A DNA stretch of 8,077 nt from positions 1-8,077 of the forward strand of contig CAILAO010001040.1 in assembly GCA_903832105.1 (NCBI GenBank), written 5' to 3'. The stretch is from an uncultured Pseudomonadota bacterium. GTDB lineage: Bacteria > Bdellovibrionota_B > Oligoflexia > Oligoflexales > CAILAO01. The position numbers and the translations under genes were made by a program. This document shows, in pieces, positions 1-5,695 of this stretch. How positions within the stretch are numbered: the first letter of the stretch is position 1; each line of letters opens with the position of its first letter. Under the pieces are notes generated by a model, which saw only the letters and a list, made by a program, of their open reading frames with translations, was not told the DNA's origin and made no database searches.

Positions 1-357
1 GGCGTTGAATATAAATCCGTGGGCACGGAATCTAACTGGAACTTTTCAGGAGATTACCATGAAAACACACCATTTTACTCAGACTGGTTGGCTATATGGA
101 CTTATGGGGAAGGAGCCACCATGACCTTCCCCGCCGAAGTTTCCAGCATTACATTCGATGCAGGTGATACAGGTTACAATGAGACCGGTGGTACATTCCA
201 GGTCCTGGCTAACGGACAAATCGTCCGTAGTTTTACACTTACAAACGCAAGCCTGCTCAACGTCACAGCAAGTTGGCTGACCCCCACTAAGAGCGTTATC
301 ATTAAGTTCGTAAGCGGAACATCAAGTCTGCTTGGAATCGACAATTTATCGAACTAA
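1..357 (+). CDS. C-terminal part of a probable secreted beta-sandwich protein (5'-truncated)
   Basis: The reading frame is open from the first base of the window to a TAA at 355-357 and gives 118 residues. A GTG at 19 could be read as a start, but no ribosome binding site precedes it and the frame runs on upstream, so I read this as the end of a larger gene. The residues are rich in Ser, Thr, Gly, Asn and aromatic positions with alternating hydrophobics. Motifs such as ITFDAGDTGYNETGGTF, FQVLANGQIV and a closing LGIDNLSN resemble the C-terminal strands of extracellular beta-sandwich or carbohydrate-binding-like modules, which often end in an IDNL-type strand. No cysteine or catalytic motif is visible. 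The gene converges with the caspase-like gene, with 53 bases between the stops. The exact family is unrecognised; export is inferred from composition because the N-terminus is missing. Confidence 0.7.
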   Translation, partial: GVEYKSVGTESNWNFSGDYHENTPFYSDWLAIWTYGEGATMTFPAEVSSITFDAGDTGYNETGGTFQVLANGQIVRSFTLTNASLLNVTASWLTPTKSVIIKFVSGTSSLLGIDNLSN

Positions 358-410
358 AACTATGGGACAGTCTAGTACCCCGTCCTTATCTTTATCTTTC
401 CCCTATCTTT

Positions 411-1655
411 CTATTGAACCTTGATTGTAATCGCGCTCGCGGCGGCGATATTATTGCTTGCATCAAAACCAAGCAATGTCAGCGTTTCGCCGTCCTTCAC
501 GTCAAAAGAAGTCTTGCTCCTAAAGAACGTGCGATCCTGCACATTACTCGCGTAAACGTCGAGTGACAAGTCTTCGCGGGGGGTTTTTCTGCACGCTTCT
601 TCTGTACCACGGCAAATGGCAGCTTTCTTGAGGTCAAGGGTCTTGGGGCCGGAGATCCACATCACAGTATCGTCGGAGTCAGGATTCGACCCAATCATGG
701 CAAAAAGTTCACCGATTTTATGTCCCCCTCCAAAAAGGAGATCATCAAGAAGCGTCTTATCTGGGAATGCCCTGTAGACCGGCGTTTGTCCCGAAACCTG
801 CTCCTGCGTGCGTTTGACCAAGTCTCTGATCGTCGCATTCTGTGGATTTTTTCCCTTAAGTACTCTGAACGATTCGACCAAGGCGCTGGCAAAATAGCCG
901 CCACTCGATATTTCTGCCGATTGCTGATCTTTTGAGGACGACGTGAACACGAGCGCCTCTTCGTAGATTGGTGATTTGTTCCAGGCGTTACTATTTTTCT
1001 GTAGGCTGGCCGCAATATGATTTAGAACGGCATAACTATCTTGCTCCGTCTCGTCACCCCCGGAATTTGATCCAGTCCCGGTCTCCGCTCCGGCTGATGG
1101 AATCACTGTCGTTTCGCCGTTGACGAGGTTTCCGCTATAACATGCATCCACAAAAACAAGCAGCCGTTTGAGAGGAGTCGTGCGAACACTCTCAATTGCT
1201 TTAACAACCTCGGCAAAGTCAAGAAGATGACCATTCAACGAATTCAGTAAATCCTCCACCGGCTCATCACTTTCTGCCTGCACGTTACTATCTTCTGGCT
1301 CAACAGCCACCATACCGTTGTCTGCTCCATGACCGGAGTAGAACCAAAGGAGCGTATCGGCTTTTGCGGCATGTTCTTTAACTGCCTTAAGAATCTCACT
1401 TTTCTTGGCTTTTTTGTTGGAGAAAATTTTAAAGCTATAACCATACGCCGGATCTTTCAGGGCTTCCTCCATATTTTCAACATCAACTGGAGACCCTGTC
1501 AAATCAAGCGGCGATGCAAAAAGCAGCGCAACATTGTTCCCGGAGGGGCTGTGCGTCAGATCTTTGGTCTGGCTTTTTTCTCTCTTTTCAGTCTGAGAAA
1601 CACAACTTACATTCAAACCCAGACAAATTACAGCAAGCAAAGTCAATCGCAACAT
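411..1655 (-). CDS. Caspase-like (peptidase C14 fold) lipoprotein
   Basis: A 414-residue protein. The ATG at 1655 is chosen because AAGGAG (1663-1668) lies 7 bases upstream and because it opens directly into a lipoprotein signal peptide, with hydrophobic residues 3-17 and Cys18 in LNVSC. An upstream in-frame ATG at 1724 would bury that signal. The caspase fold covers roughly 40-300: NVALLFASP strand, WFYSGHG with catalytic His109, VFVDACYSGN with catalytic Cys172, then p10-like segments LVFTSSSKDQQSAE (235-248) and GGYFASALVESF (252-263), and TPVYRAFPDK near 291. Asp170, two residues before the Cys, matches the DxCxSG pattern of metacaspases and paracaspases, which generally cleave after Arg or Lys; basic specificity is inferred. 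A Gly/Ser/Glu/Asp-rich loop (about 181-207) separates the two halves. The last ~100 residues look like a small Ig-like beta domain (LTLLGFDASNN). It probably acts at the outer membrane or in the periplasm. Activity is not certain. Confidence 0.9.
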   Translation of the reverse strand: MLRLTLLAVICLGLNVSCVSQTEKREKSQTKDLTHSPSGNNVALLFASPLDLTGSPVDVENMEEALKDPAYGYSFKIFSNKKAKKSEILKAVKEHAAKADTLLWFYSGHGADNGMVAVEPEDSNVQAESDEPVEDLLNSLNGHLLDFAEVVKAIESVRTTPLKRLLVFVDACYSGNLVNGETTVIPSAGAETGTGSNSGGDETEQDSYAVLNHIAASLQKNSNAWNKSPIYEEALVFTSSSKDQQSAEISSGGYFASALVESFRVLKGKNPQNATIRDLVKRTQEQVSGQTPVYRAFPDKTLLDDLLFGGGHKIGELFAMIGSNPDSDDTVMWISGPKTLDLKKAAICRGTEEACRKTPREDLSLDVYASNVQDRTFFRSKTSFDVKDGETLTLLGFDASNNIAAASAITIKVQ

Positions 1656-1738
1656 GACATAGCTCCTTCGTGTACACGCGCATGGATCAGGCAGCTTACT
1701 AGCCCCTACTCCGCCTCTACTCAACTAACCAGTTGCTT

Positions 1739-1755
1739 TGCAAGGAGTACGCCAA
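1739..1755 (-). promoter_or_regulatory. Candidate sigma-54 (RpoN) promoter for the caspase-like gene
   Basis: On the minus strand the sequence reads TTGGC, seven bases, TTGCA. This keeps the invariant -24 GG and -12 GC with exactly ten bases between them and matches the YTGGC and TTGCW halves of the RpoN consensus; the four bases just after TTGGC (GTAC) do not match. Transcription would begin near 1728, giving a leader of about 70 bases before the ATG at 1655. No convincing sigma-70 promoter was found in the same gap. RpoN promoters need an enhancer-binding protein; a palindrome upstream (1786-1799) is a candidate site. Function is inferred from the motif alone. Confidence 0.42.
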
Positions 1756-1780
1756 GAAAAAACACCTTTTTTTTCGGCAG

Positions 1781-1809
1781 GATATACACAATATCGTGTC
1801 AAAGATATC
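1781..1809. promoter_or_regulatory. Near-perfect palindrome, possible operator or activator site
   Basis: The 14-mer ACACAATATCGTGT at 1786-1799 is symmetric at 12 of 14 positions (ACACnATATnGTGT). It is flanked by GATAT at 1781-1785 and ATATC at 1805-1809, an outer inverted pair that is off-centre by five bases. The centre lies about 64 bases upstream of the start expected from the sigma-54-like element. The symmetry is typical of sites bound by dimeric regulators; the regulator is unknown. Confidence 0.35.
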
Positions 1810-1822
1810 GCCACATGACTGA

Positions 1823-1853
1823 AAACTTCTCATCAAAGATTGAGTCAAAGTTT
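1823..1853 (-). terminator. Hairpin downstream of the 602-residue lipoprotein gene, weak terminator candidate
   Basis: The inverted repeat has AAACTT and CTCA on one arm and TGAG and AAGTTT on the other. This gives ten pairs around an 8-base loop, with a 3-base bulge. It lies about 45 bases past the stop of the upstream minus-strand gene. No T-run follows on either strand, so if it ends or stabilises the message it is not a classic intrinsic terminator. Confidence 0.25.
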
Positions 1854-1898
1854 CGTGTTGATAATTTGATTTACTTACATCCTCAGAACCACCAATGA

Positions 1899-3707
1899 TC
1901 ACTGAACAACTTCGACGACCAGCATTTCAATTTCCATAAGACTCGAAGCGCTATTAAGCTGTTTCATCGCTATTTCCATAGTGTCGAAATCCTTGGCACA
2001 TGAACCAAGTTTAATCTCCGTCTTCTGACCTGCTGGTTTGATACCGTTAATCACTTCGAAGCCAGGCTTCACTCCGGACGATTTTTTAAAACAACGACCT
2101 TTCGCCTCAATATCCGCGAAAGTAGGGTGCTTGCCCGCATACGGGCTCCAAGTGAATGTAAAGCCTTTGATGGGGTTCGCACTGTTGAACTGCGGATCAA
2201 CGGCAAAGTCAACCGTGTTAAGACTGTCGGTGAGATAAAGGTTCGATCCCGTAAAGTCGATGTACATGTATGGATACCCAGGAAGGTCGGCAAGCTTGAT
2301 CGCATCGATACCCAGCGTAGCATCGCGAGGATCTTTAAGTTTTAAGAGATAAGTCGAGTTCGACGTCGTGTGTCCGATCAGACTTCCATCGTTTAAGCTA
2401 CTAAGCGGACCGACCCAGGGAAGTCCTAATGCCCCGAGATCGTAAACTGCAAATCCCTTGCAATTCGCTTCTTTATAGAAACAGTCGTGCGGTGCCACGG
2501 CAATAAGCGCTGCCTTTGGAGCGCCATAAGCTGGGTTATGGGTACTGCACCAAACGTGGTCATGCAACGTTTCCACGGCACACGCCCATGTTCCATGGCC
2601 TGAAATCAGATTTCCTTGGAGGTCGATCATAAGACCATAGGAAAACTCTTGTCCAGTTGTTCCCGGATTTCTGAAAATCCATCCAAGATTGTTTGAATTA
2701 AACGCAGAATTTTTCACCACATCTTTCGTTGAAACTTCCTTCATCGTTTTTAAATCAAGTGCGTATGGATAGCTGAAATGCCAGCCTCCATAGAAAATCA
2801 AGTTTTGTTGGTCGACGTTGCAGTTATAGGCCCATGTATACGCACCCCAAACGTTGGATAACGATCTCCCCGAAAGCGACGTTGTGGCTGGATGTGCAAA
2901 GTCGACAGTATAAGGCGCCTCCGACATTGAAAATTCGGTAAATTGCCTGATGTCATCGGATCTCGTCCAGGCAACACCTACATACCGTTTCCCATTTTTC
3001 TTATAGGAGACGACGCAGCCGCGTTCTCCGCTGCTATTAGAAGGCTGCCATACGGGAGAAATTGCTACATTGACCGGAGTCACATCAGGATTGACGTGAA
3101 AGACTCTCGTTGGGTGACTTTTGGCAAAAACAAGCCCTGCTTCTGTTACGAAGGTTCTAGCTCCTGATCCATAACCTGAATCAAAAGGCCAGCTTTTGGT
3201 CTGGACGACCTTTGACTCAACATCATCCAACTTATGATAGCGAACTGTTCCATCAAGCGTGACAGACCAGTATATGCGGTTGGTAAATCGTCTTGCCGGC
3301 GTAACTTTTTGAGAAACGCTGATCGCGGTAAAACTCGGCCCTCCAGTTCCAGACCCTGTTCCTGAACCCGTTCCAGACCCAGTTCCAGACCCTGTTCCCG
3401 AACCCGTTCCTGATCCAGTACCCGAACCCGTTCCAGAACCCGTTCCCGCGCCCCCCGTTCTTGTATTAACCACGGCCTCAGCAACATCTTTCTGAGCGAG
3501 GGATTCGAGACTCGCATCATCATCGGTTTTGTTTTCTGCAGGTGCGGGGCCTTCAGCGACCATGGGTTTCGCATCGTCACTCTTTTGCTTCTTCATGGAA
3601 CCGCCTCCCGAAAAAACGGTCCCACCCGTGCAACTCGTAAGGATAAAAATAGTCCCTACTACGATGAAAGCAAACGCACCGCAATATCGAATGGAGTGTC
3701 TTTTCAT
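1899..3707 (-). CDS. Large lipoprotein of unknown function with a GTGS-repeat linker
   Basis: A 602-residue protein. The ATG at 3707 is preceded by AAAGGGGG (3715-3722) at 7 bases; the TTG at 3713 is too close to that site. Residues 1-25 form a signal peptide ending in the lipobox LTSC (Cys26), followed by Thr, so outer-membrane sorting is expected by the +2 rule known from E. coli. Residues about 35-87 are a charged, disordered tether. Residues 88-122 are GTGS units in perfect period, and about 125-602 is a folded domain. That domain has repeated strand-like stretches (RIYWSVTLDGTVRYH, LIFYGGWHFSYPYALDL, GSLIGHTTSNSTYLLKL, MYIDFTGSNLYLTDSLNTV) that suggest a beta-propeller-like fold. It holds eight cysteines, consistent with disulfides outside the cytoplasm. 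No catalytic motif is evident. It follows the 168-residue lipoprotein gene by 25 bases and is probably co-transcribed with it. The family is not recognised. Confidence 0.88.
   Translation of the reverse strand: MKRHSIRYCGAFAFIVVGTIFILTSCTGGTVFSGGGSMKKQKSDDAKPMVAEGPAPAENKTDDDASLESLAQKDVAEAVVNTRTGGAGTGSGTGSGTGSGTGSGTGSGTGSGTGSGTGSGTGGPSFTAISVSQKVTPARRFTNRIYWSVTLDGTVRYHKLDDVESKVVQTKSWPFDSGYGSGARTFVTEAGLVFAKSHPTRVFHVNPDVTPVNVAISPVWQPSNSSGERGCVVSYKKNGKRYVGVAWTRSDDIRQFTEFSMSEAPYTVDFAHPATTSLSGRSLSNVWGAYTWAYNCNVDQQNLIFYGGWHFSYPYALDLKTMKEVSTKDVVKNSAFNSNNLGWIFRNPGTTGQEFSYGLMIDLQGNLISGHGTWACAVETLHDHVWCSTHNPAYGAPKAALIAVAPHDCFYKEANCKGFAVYDLGALGLPWVGPLSSLNDGSLIGHTTSNSTYLLKLKDPRDATLGIDAIKLADLPGYPYMYIDFTGSNLYLTDSLNTVDFAVDPQFNSANPIKGFTFTWSPYAGKHPTFADIEAKGRCFKKSSGVKPGFEVINGIKPAGQKTEIKLGSCAKDFDTMEIAMKQLNSASSLMEIEMLVVEVVQ
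3342..3446 (-). repeat. Coding tandem repeat, 12-bp GTGS unit arranged in a 36-bp higher-order unit
   Basis: It encodes residues 88-122 of the large lipoprotein: eight GTGS units plus GTG with no amino-acid interruption. Third positions vary, but not at random. Reading threonine codons in the gene's direction gives ACG-ACG-ACT, ACG-ACA-ACT, ACG-ACA-ACT, which is a 36-bp unit. The second (3375-3410) and third (3342-3374) units agree at 31 of the 33 bases they share. This points to expansion by duplication of three GTGS units at a time. Confidence 0.9.
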
Positions 3708-3732
3708 GGTCAATCCCCCTTTATCCCTTATT

Positions 3733-4239
3733 TTAGAACATAAGTTGAATCATTGCGTAGTTTTCATTCGAAAAATCGTATCCCCAGGTTGTCAGGATTT
3801 TTTTACTGCCATCTGCGGCGACTATTTCGATGGACGATATTTTACTAACATCCATGTAATGATTGCAAAGCAGCGCCTCTTCACTTGGGTTTGAAAGAAG
3901 TTGTACGTCATTCGCTGTACAGTTCGACGTTTTGTACATTTGACGGAGCGCGCTCCAACTGTATGAGTGAACTAGCTTATTTGGAACGCCGTAGAAGTTA
4001 AATATGACATCATCGTCATTCACTGAGAACGGCTTCCCGTTTTTCAGAGCACGAATAAGCACGTTCGCGTTTTCCGCTGGAGTCAGCTTGAGTTCGGCGT
4101 TATCCACAGCAGCAGGCTCGATCGATATCGATTGTCCGACGGAATGTTGAGGTGGATTTGGATCGATCGCGCAACCAAAGAGCATCGCGATCGAAATCAG
4201 GGCTATCCCGAGTATCGTGATATTATTAAAACGCTTCAT
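3733..4239 (-). CDS. Small lipoprotein of unknown function
   Basis: A 168-residue protein. The start is placed at the ATG at 4239, which has GGGGG (4245-4249) five bases upstream and leads straight into the signal peptide. The ATG at 4251 lacks a ribosome binding site, and its first codons overlap that G-run. Residues 1-22 are the signal (basic MKR, then a hydrophobic core) ending in the lipobox LFGC with Cys23; Ala follows, consistent with outer-membrane sorting. The mature part has a Pro/Ser/Ala-rich stretch to about residue 50, then a mixed alpha/beta domain with two cysteines (in TSNCTAN and ALLCNHY) that could form a disulfide. The phrase SVNDDDVIFNFYGVPN and a C-terminal WGYDFSNENYAMIQ are distinctive, but I recognise no family. 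It is the first gene of a probable two-gene unit with the 602-residue lipoprotein, and both genes use unusual all-G ribosome binding sites. Confidence 0.82.
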   Translation of the reverse strand: MKRFNNITILGIALISIAMLFGCAIDPNPPQHSVGQSISIEPAAVDNAELKLTPAENANVLIRALKNGKPFSVNDDDVIFNFYGVPNKLVHSYSWSALRQMYKTSNCTANDVQLLSNPSEEALLCNHYMDVSKISSIEIVAADGSKKILTTWGYDFSNENYAMIQLMF

Positions 4240-4276
4240 AAAAACCCCCATACTTTTACAAGGAGAGTGCTAGGTA

Positions 4277-4282
4277 ATTATT
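4277..4282 (-). promoter_or_regulatory. Possible sigma-70 type -10 box, alternative promoter for the lipoprotein pair
   Basis: AATAAT matches five of six bases of TATAAT. The best -35-like hexamer, TTGATG (4297-4302), is only 14 bases away, which is too close. It is listed as an alternative to the sigma-28-like site just upstream. Confidence 0.15.
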
Positions 4283-4305
4283 AATGTCCCCTTTTACATC
4301 AACTG

Positions 4306-4333
4306 CGATCGGCATTTTTATGCTGAAACTTTA
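4306..4333 (-). promoter_or_regulatory. Candidate sigma-28 (FliA) promoter for the lipoprotein pair
   Basis: On the minus strand TAAAGTTT (4326-4333) is followed after 12 bases by GCCGATCG (4306-4313). The enterobacterial FliA consensus is TAAAGTTT, 11 bases, GCCGATAA. The -35 half therefore matches 8 of 8, the -10 half 6 of 8, and the spacer is one base too long. Transcription would start near 4299, leaving about a 60-base leader before the ATG at 4239. The match is striking for a 158-base gap, but the spacing leaves doubt. Confidence 0.35.
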
Positions 4334-4384
4334 AACTTTTTTGTTTATCTTTACATAACAATAGGTTGGGTTACGATATAGCTT

Positions 4385-4403
4385 CTGTAAACTTTTTTTA
4401 CAG
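4385..4403 (-). terminator. Short inverted repeat over the stop codon of the EEP gene
   Basis: CTGTAAA and TTTACAG form a 7-bp stem with a 5-base loop, overlapping the TAA at 4398-4400. The stem is AT-rich and no T-run follows in the direction of transcription, so terminator function is doubtful; it may only protect the message end. Confidence 0.2.
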
Positions 4404-5528
4404 GCCTTTAGAAATCAAAAACTTCGCATAAACCCCGTGGTGATCCGAAACGTAGAGTTTCACTATTTCAGAGCTAACAGAGACCAAGTCTTTGTTAAAA
4501 AAAACATAATCAAGTCTGAGGGTTGGAAGCACTTCAGTTCGAAATGTAAAAGCACCCCAAACGTGGTGAGTTAGGTAAGCGTCTTTTGCGACACGACTTA
4601 AGCTACGAATCGTGGTTGAGGTTGGCGGCGCGTTGAGATCGCCTCCAAAAATGATGGGGCCTTTTAGCTCTGCAAGGTAGTTTTGGAAGAACATGACTTC
4701 CTTTACTTGATTTTCCCAAAGATAGCGTCCCCATATCAACTGATCCCAAAGCATGTGGCTTTCTCCGCGACCTGCGATAAAACGGATCGCAATCACATGC
4801 ACCAATGTTCCTTTGACATCGACCACCGCATGAATAAATGATCGCTTTGGGAAATATGGCTGTTCCTCGATCTTATTGAAGCCACTCAGCGAAGGGGCAT
4901 AAGTCGGCAACTCAATATCCCGCACGTCAACCACGGGAAACCTTGAAACGATAGCCGTACCTTCCCTTGGCCCAATGTAAACACTGAATGGAAATAGTTC
5001 GCTTTTAAGGAATTTCTTTTCATCGGAGTTCAAAATATTTTCTGACAGGAGCAAGATGTCGGCATCTAATGTCTTCAAAATGCTGGTGACACGTTCCAAT
5101 CCCTGAACGTAATACTGGACGTTGAGCGCCAGAACAGAAAACTTTGTCCCTTCTGAGATCTTCTCTTCTTTTTTTAGTAAAGGTTTCAGAGAATAGTCTT
5201 CGAAAAAAGCCATAAGAAGAGCCGACGAGAGAATGAGACCAAGCGCTATCTTAAATTCTTTTTTTATTAAAAGACCAAGCGCGGAAAAAAGGCTTAAAAT
5301 AAAAATCCAAAACGGCGGAAAAAATGTCCCTGCGGTAAAAAACGAATCAATCGAAAAAAAGCCACTGTGAGCAACCCATCCCCAACAAATAAGAAAGATA
5401 GTGATGCCGCAGACAAAGTATAAAAATTCTGTCAGAATCCACCGGCCAACTTTGACGATCAGCCGACCAGCACACCACACATTTTGCAAGTAATCACTCG
5501 GAACCTTCTGCACAGTATGAATATTCAC
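4398..5528 (-). CDS. Membrane-anchored endonuclease/exonuclease/phosphatase (EEP) family hydrolase
   Basis: A 376-residue protein starting at GTG 5528, with AAGAGA (5534-5539) five bases upstream. Three hydrophobic helices lie at about 31-53, 69-88 and 93-109. The basic KKEFK between the second and third, and basic residues before the first, put the catalytic domain in the periplasm by the positive-inside rule. The EEP domain (about 128-372) has its motifs in order: ALNVQ (Asn136), LLLSEN (Glu163), AIVSRFPVV, GGDLNAPP (Asp297, Asn299), RLDYVF (Asp340) and SDHHGV (Asp362, His363). These are the metal and catalytic residues of the DNase I/ExoIII/phosphodiesterase fold. Where many relatives have an xxTHL strand with a catalytic His, this protein reads VHVIAIRF. 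The general architecture resembles YafD-like proteins. The substrate (nucleic acid, phospholipid or inositol phosphate) cannot be told. It is divergent from clpB. Confidence 0.88.
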   Translation of the reverse strand: MNIHTVQKVPSDYLQNVWCAGRLIVKVGRWILTEFLYFVCGITIFLICWGWVAHSGFFSIDSFFTAGTFFPPFWIFILSLFSALGLLIKKEFKIALGLILSSALLMAFFEDYSLKPLLKKEEKISEGTKFSVLALNVQYYVQGLERVTSILKTLDADILLLSENILNSDEKKFLKSELFPFSVYIGPREGTAIVSRFPVVDVRDIELPTYAPSLSGFNKIEEQPYFPKRSFIHAVVDVKGTLVHVIAIRFIAGRGESHMLWDQLIWGRYLWENQVKEVMFFQNYLAELKGPIIFGGDLNAPPTSTTIRSLSRVAKDAYLTHHVWGAFTFRTEVLPTLRLDYVFFNKDLVSVSSEIVKLYVSDHHGVYAKFLISKGL

Positions 5529-5606
5529 TCCAATCTCTTATTAAAAAGACACATTAATCTACTGACATTCCTGATGAGATTGAATCAAAAACTTTTAACC
5601 TATTGT

Positions 5607-5629
5607 TTTTAAAAGGATCGTTTTAAAAG
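5607..5629 (+). repeat. Pair of TTTTAAAAG direct repeats in the divergent gap
   Basis: Identical 9-mers at 5607-5615 and 5621-5629 are separated by GATCG, a 14-base period. Each contains the palindrome TTTTAAAA. They lie between the divergent EEP and clpB starts, 16 bases upstream of the clpB promoter. They could be an AT-rich activating element or a regulator site; AT-richness alone could also produce them. Confidence 0.35.
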
Positions 5630-5644
5630 ATATGTCGTCTTTAT

Positions 5645-5672
5645 CTTGACAAAAGCGATCTTAGCCCCACAT
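5645..5672 (+). promoter_or_regulatory. Candidate heat-shock (sigma-32/RpoH) promoter of clpB
   Basis: CTTGACA (5645-5651), thirteen bases, then CCCCACAT (5665-5672). The E. coli RpoH consensus is CTTGAAA, 11-15 bases, CCCCATnT, so there is one mismatch in each half and the spacing is within range. The TTGACA would also pass as a sigma-70 -35, but the bases 17 downstream (ACATTG) are no -10 box. The expected start is near 5680, giving a leader of about 16 bases. clpB is a classic heat-shock gene. Confidence 0.65.
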
Positions 5673-5682
5673 TGTCTAAAGC

Positions 5683-5687
5683 GGAGG
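5683..5687 (+). promoter_or_regulatory. Ribosome binding site of clpB
   Basis: GGAGG sits eight bases before the ATG at 5696 and fixes the clpB start. If the heat-shock promoter is used, this site lies almost at the 5' end of the message. Confidence 0.8.
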
Positions 5688-5695
5688 TATTCAGA

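Noticed and set aside
358..410. Terminator between the converging genes
   Set aside because: Only a 4-bp GGAC/GTCC stem with a 13-base loop is available; the pyrimidine-rich tract after it is suggestive but not enough.
1656..1724. N-terminal extension of the caspase lipoprotein to an ATG at 1724
   Set aside because: It would place 23 polar and basic residues before the lipoprotein signal and ignore the strong AAGGAG site at 1663-1668.
1751..1778. A-run/T-run inverted repeat GCC...GGC as a terminator
   Set aside because: The stem is almost all A-T pairs with uneven arms, and it lies upstream of the caspase gene inside its promoter region.
1797..1802. TTGACA on the minus strand as a sigma-70 -35 box for the caspase gene
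   Set aside because: The hexamer at 17-base spacing is TGCCGA, not a -10 box, and TATATC is too close.
1804..1831. Second sigma-28-like site on the minus strand (AGAAGTTT, 10 bases, GGCGATAT)
   Set aside because: Only six of eight matches in each half and a spacer one base short; it also overlaps the hairpin at 1823-1853.
1329..1898. 189-codon plus-strand open frame opposite the caspase gene start
   Set aside because: It overlaps the well-supported signal peptide and catalytic His region, has no ribosome binding site and shows shadow-like composition.
3146..3580. 144-codon minus-strand frame with Leu-Glu-Arg repeats
   Set aside because: It is the GTGS repeat read in another frame of the same strand; the lipoprotein frame has signal, linker and domain logic.
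3529..3894. 121-codon plus-strand frame spanning the two lipoprotein genes
   Set aside because: It is antisense to both genes, with no ribosome binding site or recognisable protein features.
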